Source: Bacteroidales bacterium (GTDB lineage Bacteria; Bacteroidota; Bacteroidia; Bacteroidales; UBA932). From it: 64,000 nt of DNA. A program made the position numbers and the translations under genes. Within the stretch, counting starts at the first letter, position 1; every line of letters starts with the position of its first letter. The stretch is taken from NCBI GenBank assembly GCA_022648685.1, contig JALCMW010000006.1:62001-126000 (forward strand). The letters are read 5' to 3'. The notes under the pieces are model-generated. The model was not told where the DNA came from and ran no database searches. It worked only from the letters and a program-made list of their open reading frames with translations. Of this stretch, positions 32,912 to 44,358 are shown in pieces.

Positions 32912-34516
32912 TTACAGTTCAGGTCCTGCTTTTACCAAAGCTTTGCCTGCCGCATTATCCTCATACTTTACAAAATTCTTGATGAATCTTCCGGCAAGGT
33001 CTTTAGCCTTTGTCTCCCATTCTGAAGAATTCTTGTATGTGTCACGAGGATCAAGAATGCCGCTGTCCACTCCTTCGAGTTTCGTAGGAACTACGAGATT
33101 GAAATATGGAATAGTCTTTACAGGAGCATTGTCAATGCTGTGATTGAGGATGGCGTCTATGATTCCGCGGGTATCACGGATGGAAATACGTTTTCCAGTC
33201 CCGTTCCAGCCTGTGTTTACAAGATAAGCTTTTGCATCGCTCATCTTCATATGCCTTACGAGTTCGTCGGCATATTTTGTAGGAGGAAGTTCAAGGAAAG
33301 CCTGTCCGAAGCATGCTGAGAATGTCGGGGTAGGTTCGGTGATTCCGCGCTCTGTTCCTGCCAGTTTGGCAGTGAATCCGGAAAGGAAGTAGTATTTTGT
33401 CTGTTCCGCATTAAGAATGGATACAGGTGGAAGTACTCCGAATGCATCTGCCGAAAGGAATATGACCTGTTTTGCAGCAGGAGCGTGTGAAACTGGACGT
33501 ACGATATTCTTGATGTGGTAGATAGGATATGATACCCTTGTATTTTCGGTAACGCTCTTGTCGCTGAAATCGATCTTGCCGTTCTTGTCTACAGTAACGT
33601 TCTCGAGAAGAGCATCCCTGGTGATGGCATTGTAAATATCAGGCTCCGAATCCTTGTCAAGATTGATTACCTTTGCATAGCAACCGCCTTCGAAGTTGAA
33701 GATGCCGTTGTCGTCCCATCCGTGTTCATCGTCACCGATAAGCATACGTTTAGGATCAGTTGAAAGAGTCGTTTTGCCGGTTCCAGAAAGACCGAAGAAA
33801 ATAGCGGTGTTTTCACCGTTCATATCGGTATTTGCAGAGCAGTGCATTGCAGCTATACCCTTAAGAGGAAGGAAGTAGTTCATCATAGAGAAGATTCCTT
33901 TCTTCATCTCTCCGCCGTACCATGTATTTACTATTACGGCTTCTTTGTCGGTTACGTTGAAAACGACTGCGGTTTCGGAACGAAGTCCCAGCTCCTTGTA
34001 GTTTTCTACTTTTGCCTTTGATGCGCAGAAAACAACGAAATCAGGTTCCTGATCGAATTCTTCCTGAGTTTTTGGACGTATGAACATGTTGGTCACGAAA
34101 TGTGCCTGCCATGCAACTTCCATTATGAAGCGGATCTTCATGCGTGAATCCTTGTTGGCGCCGCAGAAGCAGTCCACAACGAACAATCTGTTGGCGGAAA
34201 GCTGTTTAACGGAAAGATCCCTTACAACATTCCAGGTTTCTTTTGTAGCCGGGTGGTTGTCATTAGGATAACCAGGTGTGGTCCACCATACGGTATCCTT
34301 TGACGTTTCGTCCATTACAATGTATTTGTCCTTAGGGGAACGTCCGGTATAAACTCCGGTCATTACGTTGATAGCCCCGAGCTCGGTCTCCTGACCGACA
34401 TCGAATCCTTCCAGACCCGGTTTGGTCTCTTCATCGAAAAGGACTTCGTAAGTAGGGTTATACAGTACTTCTTTGGCTTTCTTAATACCGTACTTTTCTA
34501 AATCAATTTGTGGCAT
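32912..34516 (-). CDS. pckA: Phosphoenolpyruvate carboxykinase (ATP)
   Basis: 534 residues, full length. It interconverts oxaloacetate and PEP; in fermenting Bacteroidales it usually runs towards oxaloacetate, fixing CO2 and making ATP on the way to succinate. [18 protein letters not shown] is the kinase-1a P-loop; [10 protein letters not shown] is kinase-2; [14 protein letters not shown] and [13 protein letters not shown] are substrate-binding blocks. A good promoter lies upstream and a shared terminator downstream. Single-gene unit. Confidence 0.97.
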   Translation of the reverse strand: MPQIDLEKYGIKKAKEVLYNPTYEVLFDEETKPGLEGFDVGQETELGAINVMTGVYTGRSPKDKYIVMDETSKDTVWWTTPGYPNDNHPATKETWNVVRDLSVKQLSANRLFVVDCFCGANKDSRMKIRFIMEVAWQAHFVTNMFIRPKTQEEFDQEPDFVVFCASKAKVENYKELGLRSETAVVFNVTDKEAVIVNTWYGGEMKKGIFSMMNYFLPLKGIAAMHCSANTDMNGENTAIFFGLSGTGKTTLSTDPKRMLIGDDEHGWDDNGIFNFEGGCYAKVINLDKDSEPDIYNAITRDALLENVTVDKNGKIDFSDKSVTENTRVSYPIYHIKNIVRPVSHAPAAKQVIFLSADAFGVLPPVSILNAEQTKYYFLSGFTAKLAGTERGITEPTPTFSACFGQAFLELPPTKYADELVRHMKMSDAKAYLVNTGWNGTGKRISIRDTRGIIDAILNHSIDNAPVKTIPYFNLVVPTKLEGVDSGILDPRDTYKNSSEWETKAKDLAGRFIKNFVKYEDNAAGKALVKAGPEL

Positions 34517-34583
34517 AATGAAAAATTTATAAAGAATTTAACTTAAATTACGACGGAAATAAATTCGTTTATTTTCATACTGC

Positions 34584-34614
34584 AAAAATAAGATATTTTT
34601 GTCATTACTCAAAT
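34584..34614 (-). promoter_or_regulatory. Promoter of pckA
   Basis: Minus strand TTTG (34611-34614), 19 bases, TATTTTTG (34584-34591). It gives a leader of about 65 bases. Confidence 0.7.
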
Positions 34615-34751
34615 CCGGCGAAATTTTATTTGTTAATTTTGTGAATAATTTAACTAACCGTTAGTTCTATGCTGCAAAAATTTTGCCATTTCAAGGTCCC
34701 TTTTTCTCGCAAAATCGTTTGAGTAAGAACTTTACGGTATATTTTCAAAAA

Positions 34752-36674
34752 ATGGACGTAAAACCGATTGATATTTTAAAAAGATATTGGGGATTCGATT
34801 CCTTCAGAAACGGACAGGAAGAGATAATTACTTATGCCGTGGCAGGGGAAGATGTACTTGCCGTGCTTCCCACCGGCGGGGGGAAATCAGTATGTTTCCA
34901 AATCCCGGCATTGATGAAAGATGGTCTGGCATTGGTGATTACCCCTCTTATTGCGTTAATGAAAGATCAGGTCCAGATTCTTAATGACAGAGGTATAAAG
35001 GCTCTTGCCGTCTATGCGGGAATGAACAGGCGGGAGGTGGATCTGGTATTGAATAATGCAGCATATGGTGATTATAAGTTCCTTTATCTTTCTCCAGAAC
35101 GCCTTTCAACATCTCTGTTTCGTGCTTACGCGGAACAGATGGATATTAGCTATATAGTTGTGGATGAGGCTCATTGCATATCCCAATGGGGATATGATTT
35201 CCGTCCTGATTATTTGAGGCTAGGAGAATTGAGGTCGGTAGTGAATGCCCCTGTCATAGCTGTCACAGCTACGGCGACTGCCAAGGTTGCAGATGATATC
35301 ATGTCAAAACTCGGTTTCAAGTCCGGACATATTGTCAAATGCGACTTTTCAAGACCTAATATTTCCTATGTGGCAAGGAAGTGCGAAGACAAATCGGGGC
35401 AGCTTCTCAATGTCTGCAATGGTGTTTCCGGATCGGGTATCGTGTATGTGCGTAACAGGAAGACAAGCGAAGAGATATCTTCTTTACTTAATAATGAAGG
35501 TGTCGTGGCGTCTTTTTATCACGCCGGACTGGGAGGTGAGGAAAGGTCTCACAGGCAGCTTATGTGGAAAAAAGGCAATATTCGTGTCATGGTTTGTACG
35601 AATGCATTCGGAATGGGTATTGACAAACCGGATGTAAGATTTGTCGTGCATTATGATGTCCCTGAAAGTCCCGAAGCTTATTTCCAGGAAGCAGGCCGGG
35701 CAGGCCGGGATTGTTTGCCTTCCTATGCCGTAATTTTGTGGAATGATTCGGATTTGAGGAAACTCGGGAGGCTTGAATCCGTTTCCTTCCCCGGATTGGA
35801 TTATATTGAAGACATCTATAATAAGATACACGTTTTCTTCCAGATACCTTATGATGCCGGTATGGGAAGGCGGCTCAAATTCGATATAATGGAATTCTGC
35901 CGGTATTTCAAATTATCCAGATCCGGTGTATATTATGCCCTGAGATATCTGGAACGGACAGATCATATTACATTTTCCGAAGATGCAGATATTCCGGTAA
36001 GAGTGCAAATAACAGCTGCAAGGAATGATCTTTATGACATAGACCTTCCGGATCCGCGTATGAGTTCCGTCCTTGAGGCGCTGATGCGGAATTATGCAGG
36101 CATTTTCTCTTTTCCGGTTGCTATTGATGAAGAATACGTTTGCCGTTTCTGCACAGTTTCCGTACCTGTTTTGAGGCAGCTTTTATATAAATTGTCTCTC
36201 GAGCACATATTGCGTTACGTTCCCAAGGACAGGGCAAATGTGATTTTTCTGCACCATGACAGATTGCGTCCGGGAAATGTAGGGCTGGAGCCGTCGCGAT
36301 ATGGGGAACTCAAGGATAATTTCCACGGACGTATCGAATATATGGAAAATTATCTGGCAGAAGAGGACATATGCCGTTCCCGTTATCTGCTTTCCTATTT
36401 CGGACAAACCGATTCATCGGATTGCGGGCATTGCGACATCTGCCGTTCGCGAAGCAAGTCGCTTTCCGGCCGAGGATCGGATTATGTTTCAGCACGCAGG
36501 CTGAATACCGAAAAACGTCTTGTAAGTCATATCAACGATGAATGCAAAGGTATTTATACATTGAAAGATATTACAGCCGTATTTGATAACCCGTCGGAGG
36601 ATTTTGATCCGGATTATCTTACTATCCTTCGCAATCTCATAGACGACGGAAAAGTTCCGGCATACAAGTCATGA
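34752..36674 (+). CDS. recQ: ATP-dependent DNA helicase RecQ
   Basis: 640 residues from the ATG at 34752 ([20 protein letters not shown]). Helicase motifs are [14 protein letters not shown] (Walker A, about residue 41), [20 protein letters not shown] (DEAH plus the RecQ-specific aromatic loop), TATATAKV, and [10 protein letters not shown] with QEAGRAGRD in the second RecA domain. A winged-helix region and a CGHCDIC cysteine cluster lie towards the C-terminus. No HRDC domain is visible, so it is the shorter RecQ type. The 23 in-frame residues upstream of the chosen ATG lack family character. Confidence 0.92.
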   Translation: MDVKPIDILKRYWGFDSFRNGQEEIITYAVAGEDVLAVLPTGGGKSVCFQIPALMKDGLALVITPLIALMKDQVQILNDRGIKALAVYAGMNRREVDLVLNNAAYGDYKFLYLSPERLSTSLFRAYAEQMDISYIVVDEAHCISQWGYDFRPDYLRLGELRSVVNAPVIAVTATATAKVADDIMSKLGFKSGHIVKCDFSRPNISYVARKCEDKSGQLLNVCNGVSGSGIVYVRNRKTSEEISSLLNNEGVVASFYHAGLGGEERSHRQLMWKKGNIRVMVCTNAFGMGIDKPDVRFVVHYDVPESPEAYFQEAGRAGRDCLPSYAVILWNDSDLRKLGRLESVSFPGLDYIEDIYNKIHVFFQIPYDAGMGRRLKFDIMEFCRYFKLSRSGVYYALRYLERTDHITFSEDADIPVRVQITAARNDLYDIDLPDPRMSSVLEALMRNYAGIFSFPVAIDEEYVCRFCTVSVPVLRQLLYKLSLEHILRYVPKDRANVIFLHHDRLRPGNVGLEPSRYGELKDNFHGRIEYMENYLAEEDICRSRYLLSYFGQTDSSDCGHCDICRSRSKSLSGRGSDYVSARRLNTEKRLVSHINDECKGIYTLKDITAVFDNPSEDFDPDYLTILRNLIDDGKVPAYKS

Positions 36675-36734
36675 TTTTGCGGCAAGATATGGATGGAATT
36701 CGGCAGTGGCCTGCTGTTGTTTATTTTCTGGAAT

Positions 36735-37679
36735 CTATTCTATAATAAGCCCGTCGTAGGCAGGAAGGATCTCAAGATCGGGAGACAATTCCCTGAGTTT
36801 GCTGCAGAATTCATCATAAACGGGAAAAACATGTGAAAGGTGTGTCAGCCATGTATGTTTCGCGTTTATCTTGTGTGCTACGGCAATTGCTTCGTCAAGG
36901 GAGAAATGAGAATGATGGTGTTTGTATCCGACTGTGTTGATTGTGACATGGTCCAGATTCTGCAACTTGGCGAATTCTTCGTCCGGAATCATGCTCATGT
37001 CAGTTATGTATGCTATGTTTCCGAAACGGAAACCCAGAACAGGCATCTTGTCGTGGAATCCACGTATGGGTATTATTTCCTTCCCTTTTCCCGAAGGCGA
37101 AACCGAATCTCCAGAAAACCCGGGATCGTCCACCAGTATTGCCTTGTCCAATTTTTTCGCATCAGTGGATTTTAAACTTCCGTCAGGATATTGTATGCAG
37201 TAACCTCTGTCGTTTATCCAAACCAATTTGTTGTCGGAATCATTCGGCAGTACCATGAATGGTTTGTTTTCTATCAAATGCATGTGCCATTCGGGGGCTC
37301 CCGGATATTTTTCTTTTTCGAATACATAAGGATATTCGAATTTAAGAGTGTCGAGCACATGTTCTTCGCAATATATTTCGGCAGGTCGTTGTTCTATATA
37401 ATTAAGTGCGCGTACATCGTCGAGACCGCCTGTATGGTCCCTGTGATTATGCGTAAGTAGTATGGCGTCGAGGTGTCCTATCCCGGCTCTCAACATCTGG
37501 AACCTGAAGTCCGGTCCGGCGTCCACCAGAATCCCGAGACCTCCATATTCCACATAGGCCGAGGATCTCAATCTTTTGTCCCTCGGGTCTTTGCTCTTGC
37601 ACACATCGCACCGGCAGCCGATAATAGGGACGCCCTGCGAAGTTCCCGTTCCCATGAACAGTAGTTTTGCTTTCTCCAT
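36735..37679 (-). CDS. MBL-fold metallohydrolase (PhnP-like)
   Basis: 314 residues. FMGTGTSQGVPIIGCRCDVC at the N-terminus, with a CxC(x)2C-type cluster, and THNHRDHTGGLDD (HxHxDH metal site) are typical of the PhnP / phosphoribosyl 1,2-cyclic phosphate phosphodiesterase branch of the metallo-beta-lactamase superfamily. GFRFGNIAYITDMS and WLTHLSHVFP supply the remaining metal ligands. No phosphonate genes are nearby, so the substrate is open. It lies 9 bases after mtaB on the same strand. Confidence 0.85.
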   Translation of the reverse strand: MEKAKLLFMGTGTSQGVPIIGCRCDVCKSKDPRDKRLRSSAYVEYGGLGILVDAGPDFRFQMLRAGIGHLDAILLTHNHRDHTGGLDDVRALNYIEQRPAEIYCEEHVLDTLKFEYPYVFEKEKYPGAPEWHMHLIENKPFMVLPNDSDNKLVWINDRGYCIQYPDGSLKSTDAKKLDKAILVDDPGFSGDSVSPSGKGKEIIPIRGFHDKMPVLGFRFGNIAYITDMSMIPDEEFAKLQNLDHVTINTVGYKHHHSHFSLDEAIAVAHKINAKHTWLTHLSHVFPVYDEFCSKLRELSPDLEILPAYDGLIIE

Positions 37680-37688
37680 AATCAACAG

Positions 37689-38951
37689 TTACAAAATAAT
37701 ATCGATGATTTTCCCTGCAAGTGCCGGATCATAAGGCCTTTCGACTCTTATGTAATTCCCCGTATAGCCTGAAATCATGCCGTTCTTGTCCGTGGACTCG
37801 AAAAGGACTTTTTCCTTTATCCCTTTGTTTGAAGCTATGAATTCCGAATGCAGTTCTTCACACAGTGATTCCAGTTTTTTCACACGTTCGGTCTTGACAG
37901 ATTCGTCAACCTGCCCCGGCATCGAAAATGCTCGTGTCCCAGGCCTTCTGGAATACGGGAATATATGTATGAATGCAGGACGGATACGGTTTTTAAGAAA
38001 ATCGTATCCGTCATCGAACAATTCTTCCGTTTCCCCTGGCAGCCCTGCTATTACGTCTATTCCGAAAAACACTTTGGGTTTTCCAGGTTTTTCCAGTCTC
38101 CTTCTTATATAATCTATTTTGGCGGCGAAGAAGGATGTATCATAATGCCTTCCCATGGATTTCAGTATGATATCGCTTCCCGATTGGAGCGGTATGTGGA
38201 AATGGGGCAGGAATTTTGTTCCTGAAGAAATCCAGTCTATTATTTCGTCCGATATCAGATTGGGTTCTATTGATGAGATACGGTATCTTTCTATACCGTT
38301 AATATCGTTCAGCCTCTTGAGCAGCTCAAGGAAACTTTCACCGGTAGTACGTCCGAAGTCTCCGGTATTCACACCTGTGATAACTATTTCCTTTATTCCG
38401 GCAGCAGCGATATTTTCTGCATTTGCGATAGCTTCGGCTATCGGTATGTTCCTGCTTGTTCCCCTGGCGAAAGGAACGGTGCAATAGGCGCAGAAATTAT
38501 TACATCCGTCCTGGACTTTCAGAAAGGAGCGGGTCCGTTCCCCTGAAGAATATGCGGCGAATGTTTCTCCGTCATCTGGTGCAGGGGCATCGGCGTTGCA
38601 CCTTATTCCCAACATGGTCAGGGTTTCTGCTACCAGTTTTCCTTTCTCTTTGGCACCGAATATCATTGAAACTCCTTCTATTGAACTGATTTCCTCCCTT
38701 TTCAATTCGGCATAGCATCCCGTGACGATTATTTTTGCGGCGGGGGAAATCCTGTGCATTTTTCTTATGATGTTCCTGGCTTTTTTATCCGAATGTTCCG
38801 TCACAGTGCAAGTATTTATCAGACAAACATCCGCAGGTGTGTTCCAAGGTACGGTTTTAAACCCGTTTCGGATGAAATCCCTTTCATATGTGGATGTCTC
38901 TGCATAGTTCAGTTTACAGCCTAAAGTGAGGAATGATATGGTTTTGTTCAT
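37689..38951 (-). CDS. mtaB: tRNA t6A37 methylthiotransferase
   Basis: 420 residues from the ATG at 38951 (MNKTISFLTLGCKLNYAE). A radical SAM enzyme with an N-terminal UPF0004 domain that holds a second iron-sulfur cluster (Cys in LGCKLN, NTCTV and TGCYAE), a radical SAM core with VQDGCNNFCAYCTVPFARGT, and a C-terminal TRAM-like region. It adds a methylthio group to t6A at position 37 of ANN-decoding tRNAs. TsaD, needed to make t6A, is encoded 5 kb away. It overlaps the upstream gene by ATGA. Confidence 0.92.
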   Translation of the reverse strand: MNKTISFLTLGCKLNYAETSTYERDFIRNGFKTVPWNTPADVCLINTCTVTEHSDKKARNIIRKMHRISPAAKIIVTGCYAELKREEISSIEGVSMIFGAKEKGKLVAETLTMLGIRCNADAPAPDDGETFAAYSSGERTRSFLKVQDGCNNFCAYCTVPFARGTSRNIPIAEAIANAENIAAAGIKEIVITGVNTGDFGRTTGESFLELLKRLNDINGIERYRISSIEPNLISDEIIDWISSGTKFLPHFHIPLQSGSDIILKSMGRHYDTSFFAAKIDYIRRRLEKPGKPKVFFGIDVIAGLPGETEELFDDGYDFLKNRIRPAFIHIFPYSRRPGTRAFSMPGQVDESVKTERVKKLESLCEELHSEFIASNKGIKEKVLFESTDKNGMISGYTGNYIRVERPYDPALAGKIIDIIL

Positions 38952-39664
38952 TTTGACAATAATAAAAATACGCATGGACGTTTCCCTATGATGAGATTTT
39001 CCTTTTTCCATTGCGCTACCGTGAGTGTCCTGATAAAGGCATCAGGCATGGTGATGTTGGCCGCGACGCAGATTTCGGTATCCTTGCGGCATATGTTCAG
39101 GATGTCCGACATCATCGTGTCATTCCTGTATGGCGTTTCTATAAATAACTGTGTCTGGTTTCCGGCGGCGGAACGTTTCTCTATCTTTTTCAGAGACTGC
39201 CGTCTCTCGTCTGATTTGGCAGGCAGATAACCGCAGAAAGCGAATGATTGTCCGTTCATTCCCGATGCCATCAGTGCCAGCATGAGTGAAGACGGCCCTA
39301 CCATAGGCACGACCGTGATTCCGGCTTTGTGACATAAAGCCACGAGCCTGGCTCCGGGATCGGCGACGGCGGGAAGTCCCGCTTCCGTTATCAGTCCGAT
39401 ATCGTTGTTTCCTTCGAAAAGCGACATATATGATTCTATTTCTTCCTGTCCGGTATGTTCATTGAGCTCATGGAATTCAAGACTGCTTATCCGTCCTTTG
39501 AGCCCGGCTTTTGATAGATATCTCCTTGCCGTTCTCGTTTCTTCCACTATATATGTCTTTATTTTCCCGAGCAGTTCCAGAACAGGTCCCGGTATTACTT
39601 CAGACGGTTCATTATCACCGAGAGGTGAAGGTATGAGATAAAGTTTTCCTTTGTTCACGGTCAT
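38948..39664 (-). CDS. SAM-dependent methyltransferase, tetrapyrrole methylase fold (RsmI-like)
   Basis: 238 residues. GKLYLIPSPLGDNEPSEVIP, TYIVEETRTARRYLS, IGLITEAGLPAVADPGARLV and VVPMVGPSSLMLALMASGM follow the order of RsmI, which methylates the 2'-O of C1402 in 16S rRNA. But the first motif reads IPSPLGDN in place of ATPIGNL, and the C-terminus differs. It fits the second, Bacteroidota-type branch of this family, whose target is less certain. It starts 1 base after tamB ends and overlaps mtaB. Confidence 0.82.
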   Translation of the reverse strand: MTVNKGKLYLIPSPLGDNEPSEVIPGPVLELLGKIKTYIVEETRTARRYLSKAGLKGRISSLEFHELNEHTGQEEIESYMSLFEGNNDIGLITEAGLPAVADPGARLVALCHKAGITVVPMVGPSSLMLALMASGMNGQSFAFCGYLPAKSDERRQSLKKIEKRSAAGNQTQLFIETPYRNDTMMSDILNICRKDTEICVAANITMPDAFIRTLTVAQWKKENLIIGKRPCVFLLLSK

Positions 39665-39665
39665 A

Positions 39666-42600
39666 TCATTTTCCGTTTTTGATTTCCATATCTTCCGGTT
39701 TTATTTCTATAAGTACTTGTTTTTCTTTGGAAGGGTCACCGTTTTCCGCTTTCCTTTTATCTTTTCTTGAAATCAGGTTTTTAAGAAATTCCGAAATACT
39801 ATTATATTCCTGCTGGTATCCTATACCTATTCCGTTACGTTGCGAATTGTCCAGGTAATTTGTGTAGGCATCGGCTGAATGCGAGAACAGATTAAGCCTT
39901 AGTTTTCCGCTTTTGTCCAACTTCACTTCTATGTCCAGATCTCCCACGACATCCTGATTGTTCTCGGATGTATTATATTGCCGGTTGCCCAATGTTCCGT
40001 TAACTATCACCCTGTCGTTGAACAGCTGTGTGGACAACGCCACGTCGAAAAGATCATTTCCCTTATTATCCGATTGGTAGTTCAATCCCAGGTCAAGAGG
40101 AATGTCCAGTTTCTGGAAGATATTGTTCAGCTGGTTTGACATTATTTCGGCGACGTTGGAATACAGGACATTATAGTTATTTATGATTCCGGATTGTTCT
40201 TCCGGCATGAACCTGTTTGATATCAGGAGCGAAAGCAGTTGTTTTTGCACTTTGTCATCCGAATTCAGTGCGCTTTCCACTTTCGCTTTTGTGGCCGGAT
40301 CCAGGTCTTTTACTTCTATTGAAAAACTCAAATGCGGATTTTTCAATTTGTCGGTTATGTTTATGCCGCAGTTTACCGTTTTCCTCGTCGATACCGAAGT
40401 CGTGTCCGAAATGAGTGACGCTATCGATGTCTTGGTTGTGTATAATCCGTTTATGCTAAGATCACTGTCCATAATATCCCCGTTGAATTTGATATAGCTG
40501 CCGTCGCTTATCGTGAAATCACGTTGTGCTATGCCCATGGCCGTGAAGTGATAATAACCGTCGGATATATTGTATTCCCCGTTTATGTTCATCAAATCCC
40601 GTTTAGGCCGTATTTCCAGGTTTATCATGCCCGATCCCCGTGCACTCAATATGTTGGAATTCGTTTTGTCGAATTCGATAAGTGCTTCGGTCTGGGGAGT
40701 AGTCATTATGTTCAGTTTGATATCTGTATCGCCTGATTTTTGTGTCGAAGCCGATGCCCGGCGAATCATGGCATAATATGGATCCACATATGTCTCTTTT
40801 TCTTCCTTGCGGAATGTAAGCAGGGTTCCGTTTCCGCTTTGCGAGGCTGTACCGATCGGTATATGGAATCTCCCGGCATCCGCAGTCACTGCATTTACTT
40901 CAAGAGAGATCGCATCGAACGGCCCTGAAATGGAAATGTTGCCTGTCGCGAACACATTTCCGAAGAATGATTTGTTGTCGCTTTCGGTAGTGTTCAGACA
41001 TTCCAGATTCGTGAAGTTTATCTCGGTGTCCATCCTCAGATCTTTAAGATTCCGGAACATTATTCCTCCCGAGATTTTTCCGGTTCCTTTGAATCTGTCG
41101 TAGACATCGGTTTCGTCGAAATGGAATCCATTATTGTCAAGATGGAAAGGCCCGTTGATCTTATAGGCAGTATTAGTATATCCTATTCTTATTACCGCAT
41201 CATCGAAAGAAGCTTTTTTACTTGAAAGTTTCAGTTTGTCCAAAGGTCCTTCTACTGAAAATTCCCCGGATATGTTTCCGTCCATTTCGCTGAACAATGT
41301 CGATAGCAAAGGTGACACATATCCTATGTCCGTATTATTAAGTATCGCATTGGCCTGCAACCTTTTTGCCGAGGGATAATATGAGGCTGAGGCATTGATG
41401 GTCGATGTGCCGTAAAGATCGTTTTTGAGAATGATGTCGAATTTTTTGTCGTCTTCATCCCATACGCTGGCCATTTTTACGGTACCGGCGCTTTTTCCTG
41501 AAATCATGGTCGAATCGCAAGTCATGTTCGCAAGAATTCCGGTACCTGACTCACCTGAAGAAATCAGCAATGCCCGTCCGGTGGCCAGGCCGCTTATTCC
41601 CAAATCATTTTTTATCAGTTTGTCAATGAGGCTGATGTCGAACCGTACGAGATTTATTTTCATCGTGTCTTTTTCATTCTCAGCCCATTTCCCGTCTATG
41701 TCCAGAGCTTGGTCGTTACATGTTGCATTGAAACCCCTTATGGAAATCTTTTTCCTTCCCATGTCTATTTCCGCAGGATGAATGTTCCATCCCGAGTTGT
41801 TATAATATATGTTTGACTGCAGGAGTTTTGTTTTGCATACGAGGCTGTCGGCCGGAGTCCTTGACAATTCGCTCGTGAAGTAAATTTCACCTTTTTCCGC
41901 CATCTCTTTTTCATTGTCGTAACTGTAGCCCACACCGATGTTGTTGTTATTCGCATAAACCATAAGCGCATTGTTCCTGAATAGAAGTGAGGATAATCCC
42001 ATTTCGCCGCTAAGCAATTTCCCGTTTAAGCTTTCATTGTTGTTGTCTAAGTGGAAATCAATATCTTTCAGATATTTATCTCCTATTGCTATGCGTTGGG
42101 ATTTTAGTGTCCCGGCAATGGATCCCTTTTTGTCCATGTAGAACTTGATTCTGGTGCTGTCGGCTATATACATTCCGGGCATCAGGAAAGAAAGCAGGTC
42201 CCTTGTGTCCTTGAATATGAAAGACAGGTCGTATCTGTTCTCCCTTTTTGAAAATGACGGGTCTTTGAAGACGGCAGGCAGTTCTTTCTTTAAAGTCAGA
42301 TCGCGTATGTCGTTGAAGATTTCGCTGATAGGTGCGGATCCGGTGTATGTGCCGTCGGCAAATGAAGATTCGAATTTTATCCTGTGGATATCGTCATTGG
42401 AATGGGAGCTGATATGGATCCCTCCGATAGGATGTCTGCCTTTGTCATTTTCGAGTGTAAGATTATTTATGTCAAGGTTTCCTATGAGGTCTCCCTTGCT
42501 GATTCTCGTATAATCGGCATTCAGTTCCATCGCCATTTTTGAGATTCCGCGCTTGTCAAGGTGAAGGGCGTTGAGGTCTGCATATCCTATGTTGGCGTAA

Positions 42601-44219
42601 AAGACGTATTTCGCATTGTTCGTAATACGTGAAAGGGTGAATATCCCCTGGAACAGGAAATTGAGATTCGGATCTTTGGAAACTATTTTGCCGTTGAATG
42701 CTTTGTCTGAATATGTTCCGGCGGCGGCTATGTCCGTATACTCGTATCCCAGGACATTCATCTTGTCGACAATCAGCGAATCGATATCCAGTGAAGGGCC
42801 GTTTTTGCCAAAAGACGCCGAAAGGGCGGTGTGGACGGAACATTCATGGATTTTGTCATTTCCTGTTATTTTACCGATATCGAGTCCTTTTGTATCTATA
42901 TTACCTTTAATCCGTATCGCCTTGTTACGGCTTACTATATCTTCAAGCCTTAGGTTTGCATCCAGACTGCCTATTCCGGAAAGCACCCTTCCGTTTATAG
43001 ATAACTTATCCAATGTTCCCTTGCCCGTACCGGAGAATGTGAAATGTTGTCCCTTTGCGAACTTGTCAATACCTTTTACAGGCTTCTCAGACCATAATCC
43101 AGCGAATCTTTCTATTCCCTTCGAAGTGAATTCCAGTTTTCTTATGTTGAAATTCGCCAGCATATATTTTACTTTCGTAAGTCCCGCCAGATTACCGCTG
43201 AATTCGCCATTTATGCTGCTGTTCGATTCTTTGAACGATATGTTCTTGAAAGACAGGTCGTTAACGTATCCTTCGACATGCCCGTTTAAAGTCGTTTCAA
43301 GTTTGTTCCCTTCCAGGGCCGGCGCAAAATATGATATGCTTCGCAAGCTTATTTTACTCTGTTTGAAGTCTCCGCTCAGCCTTACAGCGTTGGTGAAATC
43401 CTTGAAGTCTGGTGTCGAGTTGTATGTCATCTTGAAATACGGCATGCGGATTGACGACCATGGATCTTTCAGTTTCAGATTCCTTATTATGGTTTTTCCT
43501 TTTCCTACTCGGGCTTTTCCGCTTATGCTGTCACATATATAGCCGCTCTTTTCTTTGAAAGACAAAAGATCCGCCGTGCCTGAGACTATTCCGTAACTTA
43601 ATTTGAGATTCCTGCCCCTGAGCTTTATTTCGCTGAGGTCGATGTCATCCCACTGAATTCCGAAATCCCGTTCATCATTCTCATTCCGGAGAAACCTTCT
43701 GTAATTTATGAACCGGAATCTCATTCCGTCCAGACGTATATCCTTGATAGAGAAAGCTCCTTTTTTACCATCGCCGGATGATTTTTTGGAATCTCCCGAC
43801 GAGAACACTCTTTTAAGGTTGCTGGAAACGGGTTCGTCCGTGATTGTGAATTCTCCGTTTTTTATGTAAATTCTGTCTATAGCAACGCCGTCTGGTGAAA
43901 GTAATGCTTTGACTGAAAACTTGGCTATGAGATATTTTGCTTTGAAAACGGTATCTACCGGCTGGCATTCCGGCAATTCCGCACATTTGAAGGGATGTTT
44001 GTCTACAACGGCAATATTCTTGAGAACCAGGACAGAGAACGGTTTCAGCCTTACCATATCGAATGAAATGTCGGCTCCAAGGTCATCTTTCAGCGATCTG
44101 ATCGCTCTTTCCGCCAGATAAGTCTGTACAAGAGGCGTTTGGGCTGCAATGGCCATAGCGAGAATCAGAGTGACGATCGCTGCCATTACATATCCTGTTA
44201 TTTTTAGGGCCTTTTGCAT
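39666..44219 (-). CDS. tamB: Translocation/assembly module TamB
   Basis: 1517 residues with an N-terminal membrane anchor (GYVMAAIVTLILAMAIAAQT), then a very long beta-rich, AsmA-like repeat body and the C-terminal DUF490/TamB domain (about 1050-1490, with GMINLEIRPKRDLMNINGEY and FNDRVIVNGTLGNRQYN). It spans the periplasm and helps phospholipid transport or outer membrane protein insertion. The C-terminal tail is charged. No TamA-type Omp85 gene is adjacent. First gene of a minus-strand unit tamB, methyltransferase, mtaB, MBL hydrolase, joined by tiny gaps or overlaps. Confidence 0.88.
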   Translation of the reverse strand: MQKALKITGYVMAAIVTLILAMAIAAQTPLVQTYLAERAIRSLKDDLGADISFDMVRLKPFSVLVLKNIAVVDKHPFKCAELPECQPVDTVFKAKYLIAKFSVKALLSPDGVAIDRIYIKNGEFTITDEPVSSNLKRVFSSGDSKKSSGDGKKGAFSIKDIRLDGMRFRFINYRRFLRNENDERDFGIQWDDIDLSEIKLRGRNLKLSYGIVSGTADLLSFKEKSGYICDSISGKARVGKGKTIIRNLKLKDPWSSIRMPYFKMTYNSTPDFKDFTNAVRLSGDFKQSKISLRSISYFAPALEGNKLETTLNGHVEGYVNDLSFKNISFKESNSSINGEFSGNLAGLTKVKYMLANFNIRKLEFTSKGIERFAGLWSEKPVKGIDKFAKGQHFTFSGTGKGTLDKLSINGRVLSGIGSLDANLRLEDIVSRNKAIRIKGNIDTKGLDIGKITGNDKIHECSVHTALSASFGKNGPSLDIDSLIVDKMNVLGYEYTDIAAAGTYSDKAFNGKIVSKDPNLNFLFQGIFTLSRITNNAKYVFYANIGYADLNALHLDKRGISKMAMELNADYTRISKGDLIGNLDINNLTLENDKGRHPIGGIHISSHSNDDIHRIKFESSFADGTYTGSAPISEIFNDIRDLTLKKELPAVFKDPSFSKRENRYDLSFIFKDTRDLLSFLMPGMYIADSTRIKFYMDKKGSIAGTLKSQRIAIGDKYLKDIDFHLDNNNESLNGKLLSGEMGLSSLLFRNNALMVYANNNNIGVGYSYDNEKEMAEKGEIYFTSELSRTPADSLVCKTKLLQSNIYYNNSGWNIHPAEIDMGRKKISIRGFNATCNDQALDIDGKWAENEKDTMKINLVRFDISLIDKLIKNDLGISGLATGRALLISSGESGTGILANMTCDSTMISGKSAGTVKMASVWDEDDKKFDIILKNDLYGTSTINASASYYPSAKRLQANAILNNTDIGYVSPLLSTLFSEMDGNISGEFSVEGPLDKLKLSSKKASFDDAVIRIGYTNTAYKINGPFHLDNNGFHFDETDVYDRFKGTGKISGGIMFRNLKDLRMDTEINFTNLECLNTTESDNKSFFGNVFATGNISISGPFDAISLEVNAVTADAGRFHIPIGTASQSGNGTLLTFRKEEKETYVDPYYAMIRRASASTQKSGDTDIKLNIMTTPQTEALIEFDKTNSNILSARGSGMINLEIRPKRDLMNINGEYNISDGYYHFTAMGIAQRDFTISDGSYIKFNGDIMDSDLSINGLYTTKTSIASLISDTTSVSTRKTVNCGINITDKLKNPHLSFSIEVKDLDPATKAKVESALNSDDKVQKQLLSLLISNRFMPEEQSGIINNYNVLYSNVAEIMSNQLNNIFQKLDIPLDLGLNYQSDNKGNDLFDVALSTQLFNDRVIVNGTLGNRQYNTSENNQDVVGDLDIEVKLDKSGKLRLNLFSHSADAYTNYLDNSQRNGIGIGYQQEYNSISEFLKNLISRKDKRKAENGDPSKEKQVLIEIKPEDMEIKNGK

Positions 44220-44358
44220 AACAATGCATTATCTTACAAAAATAGTAATTAATTCCGGTTTTTGCCGGTTATCTTTTAATACGTTTCCAGCGTGTTCTCT
44301 TATTTGCAGACAAATTGAAGTATTATTGCTATATTTGCGTGCGAAAAATCAGAAAATA

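Noticed and set aside
42616..43542. Long plus-strand frame opposite tamB
   Set aside because: Shadow frame; Ser/Pro/Phe-rich composition comes from the reverse of tamB codons.
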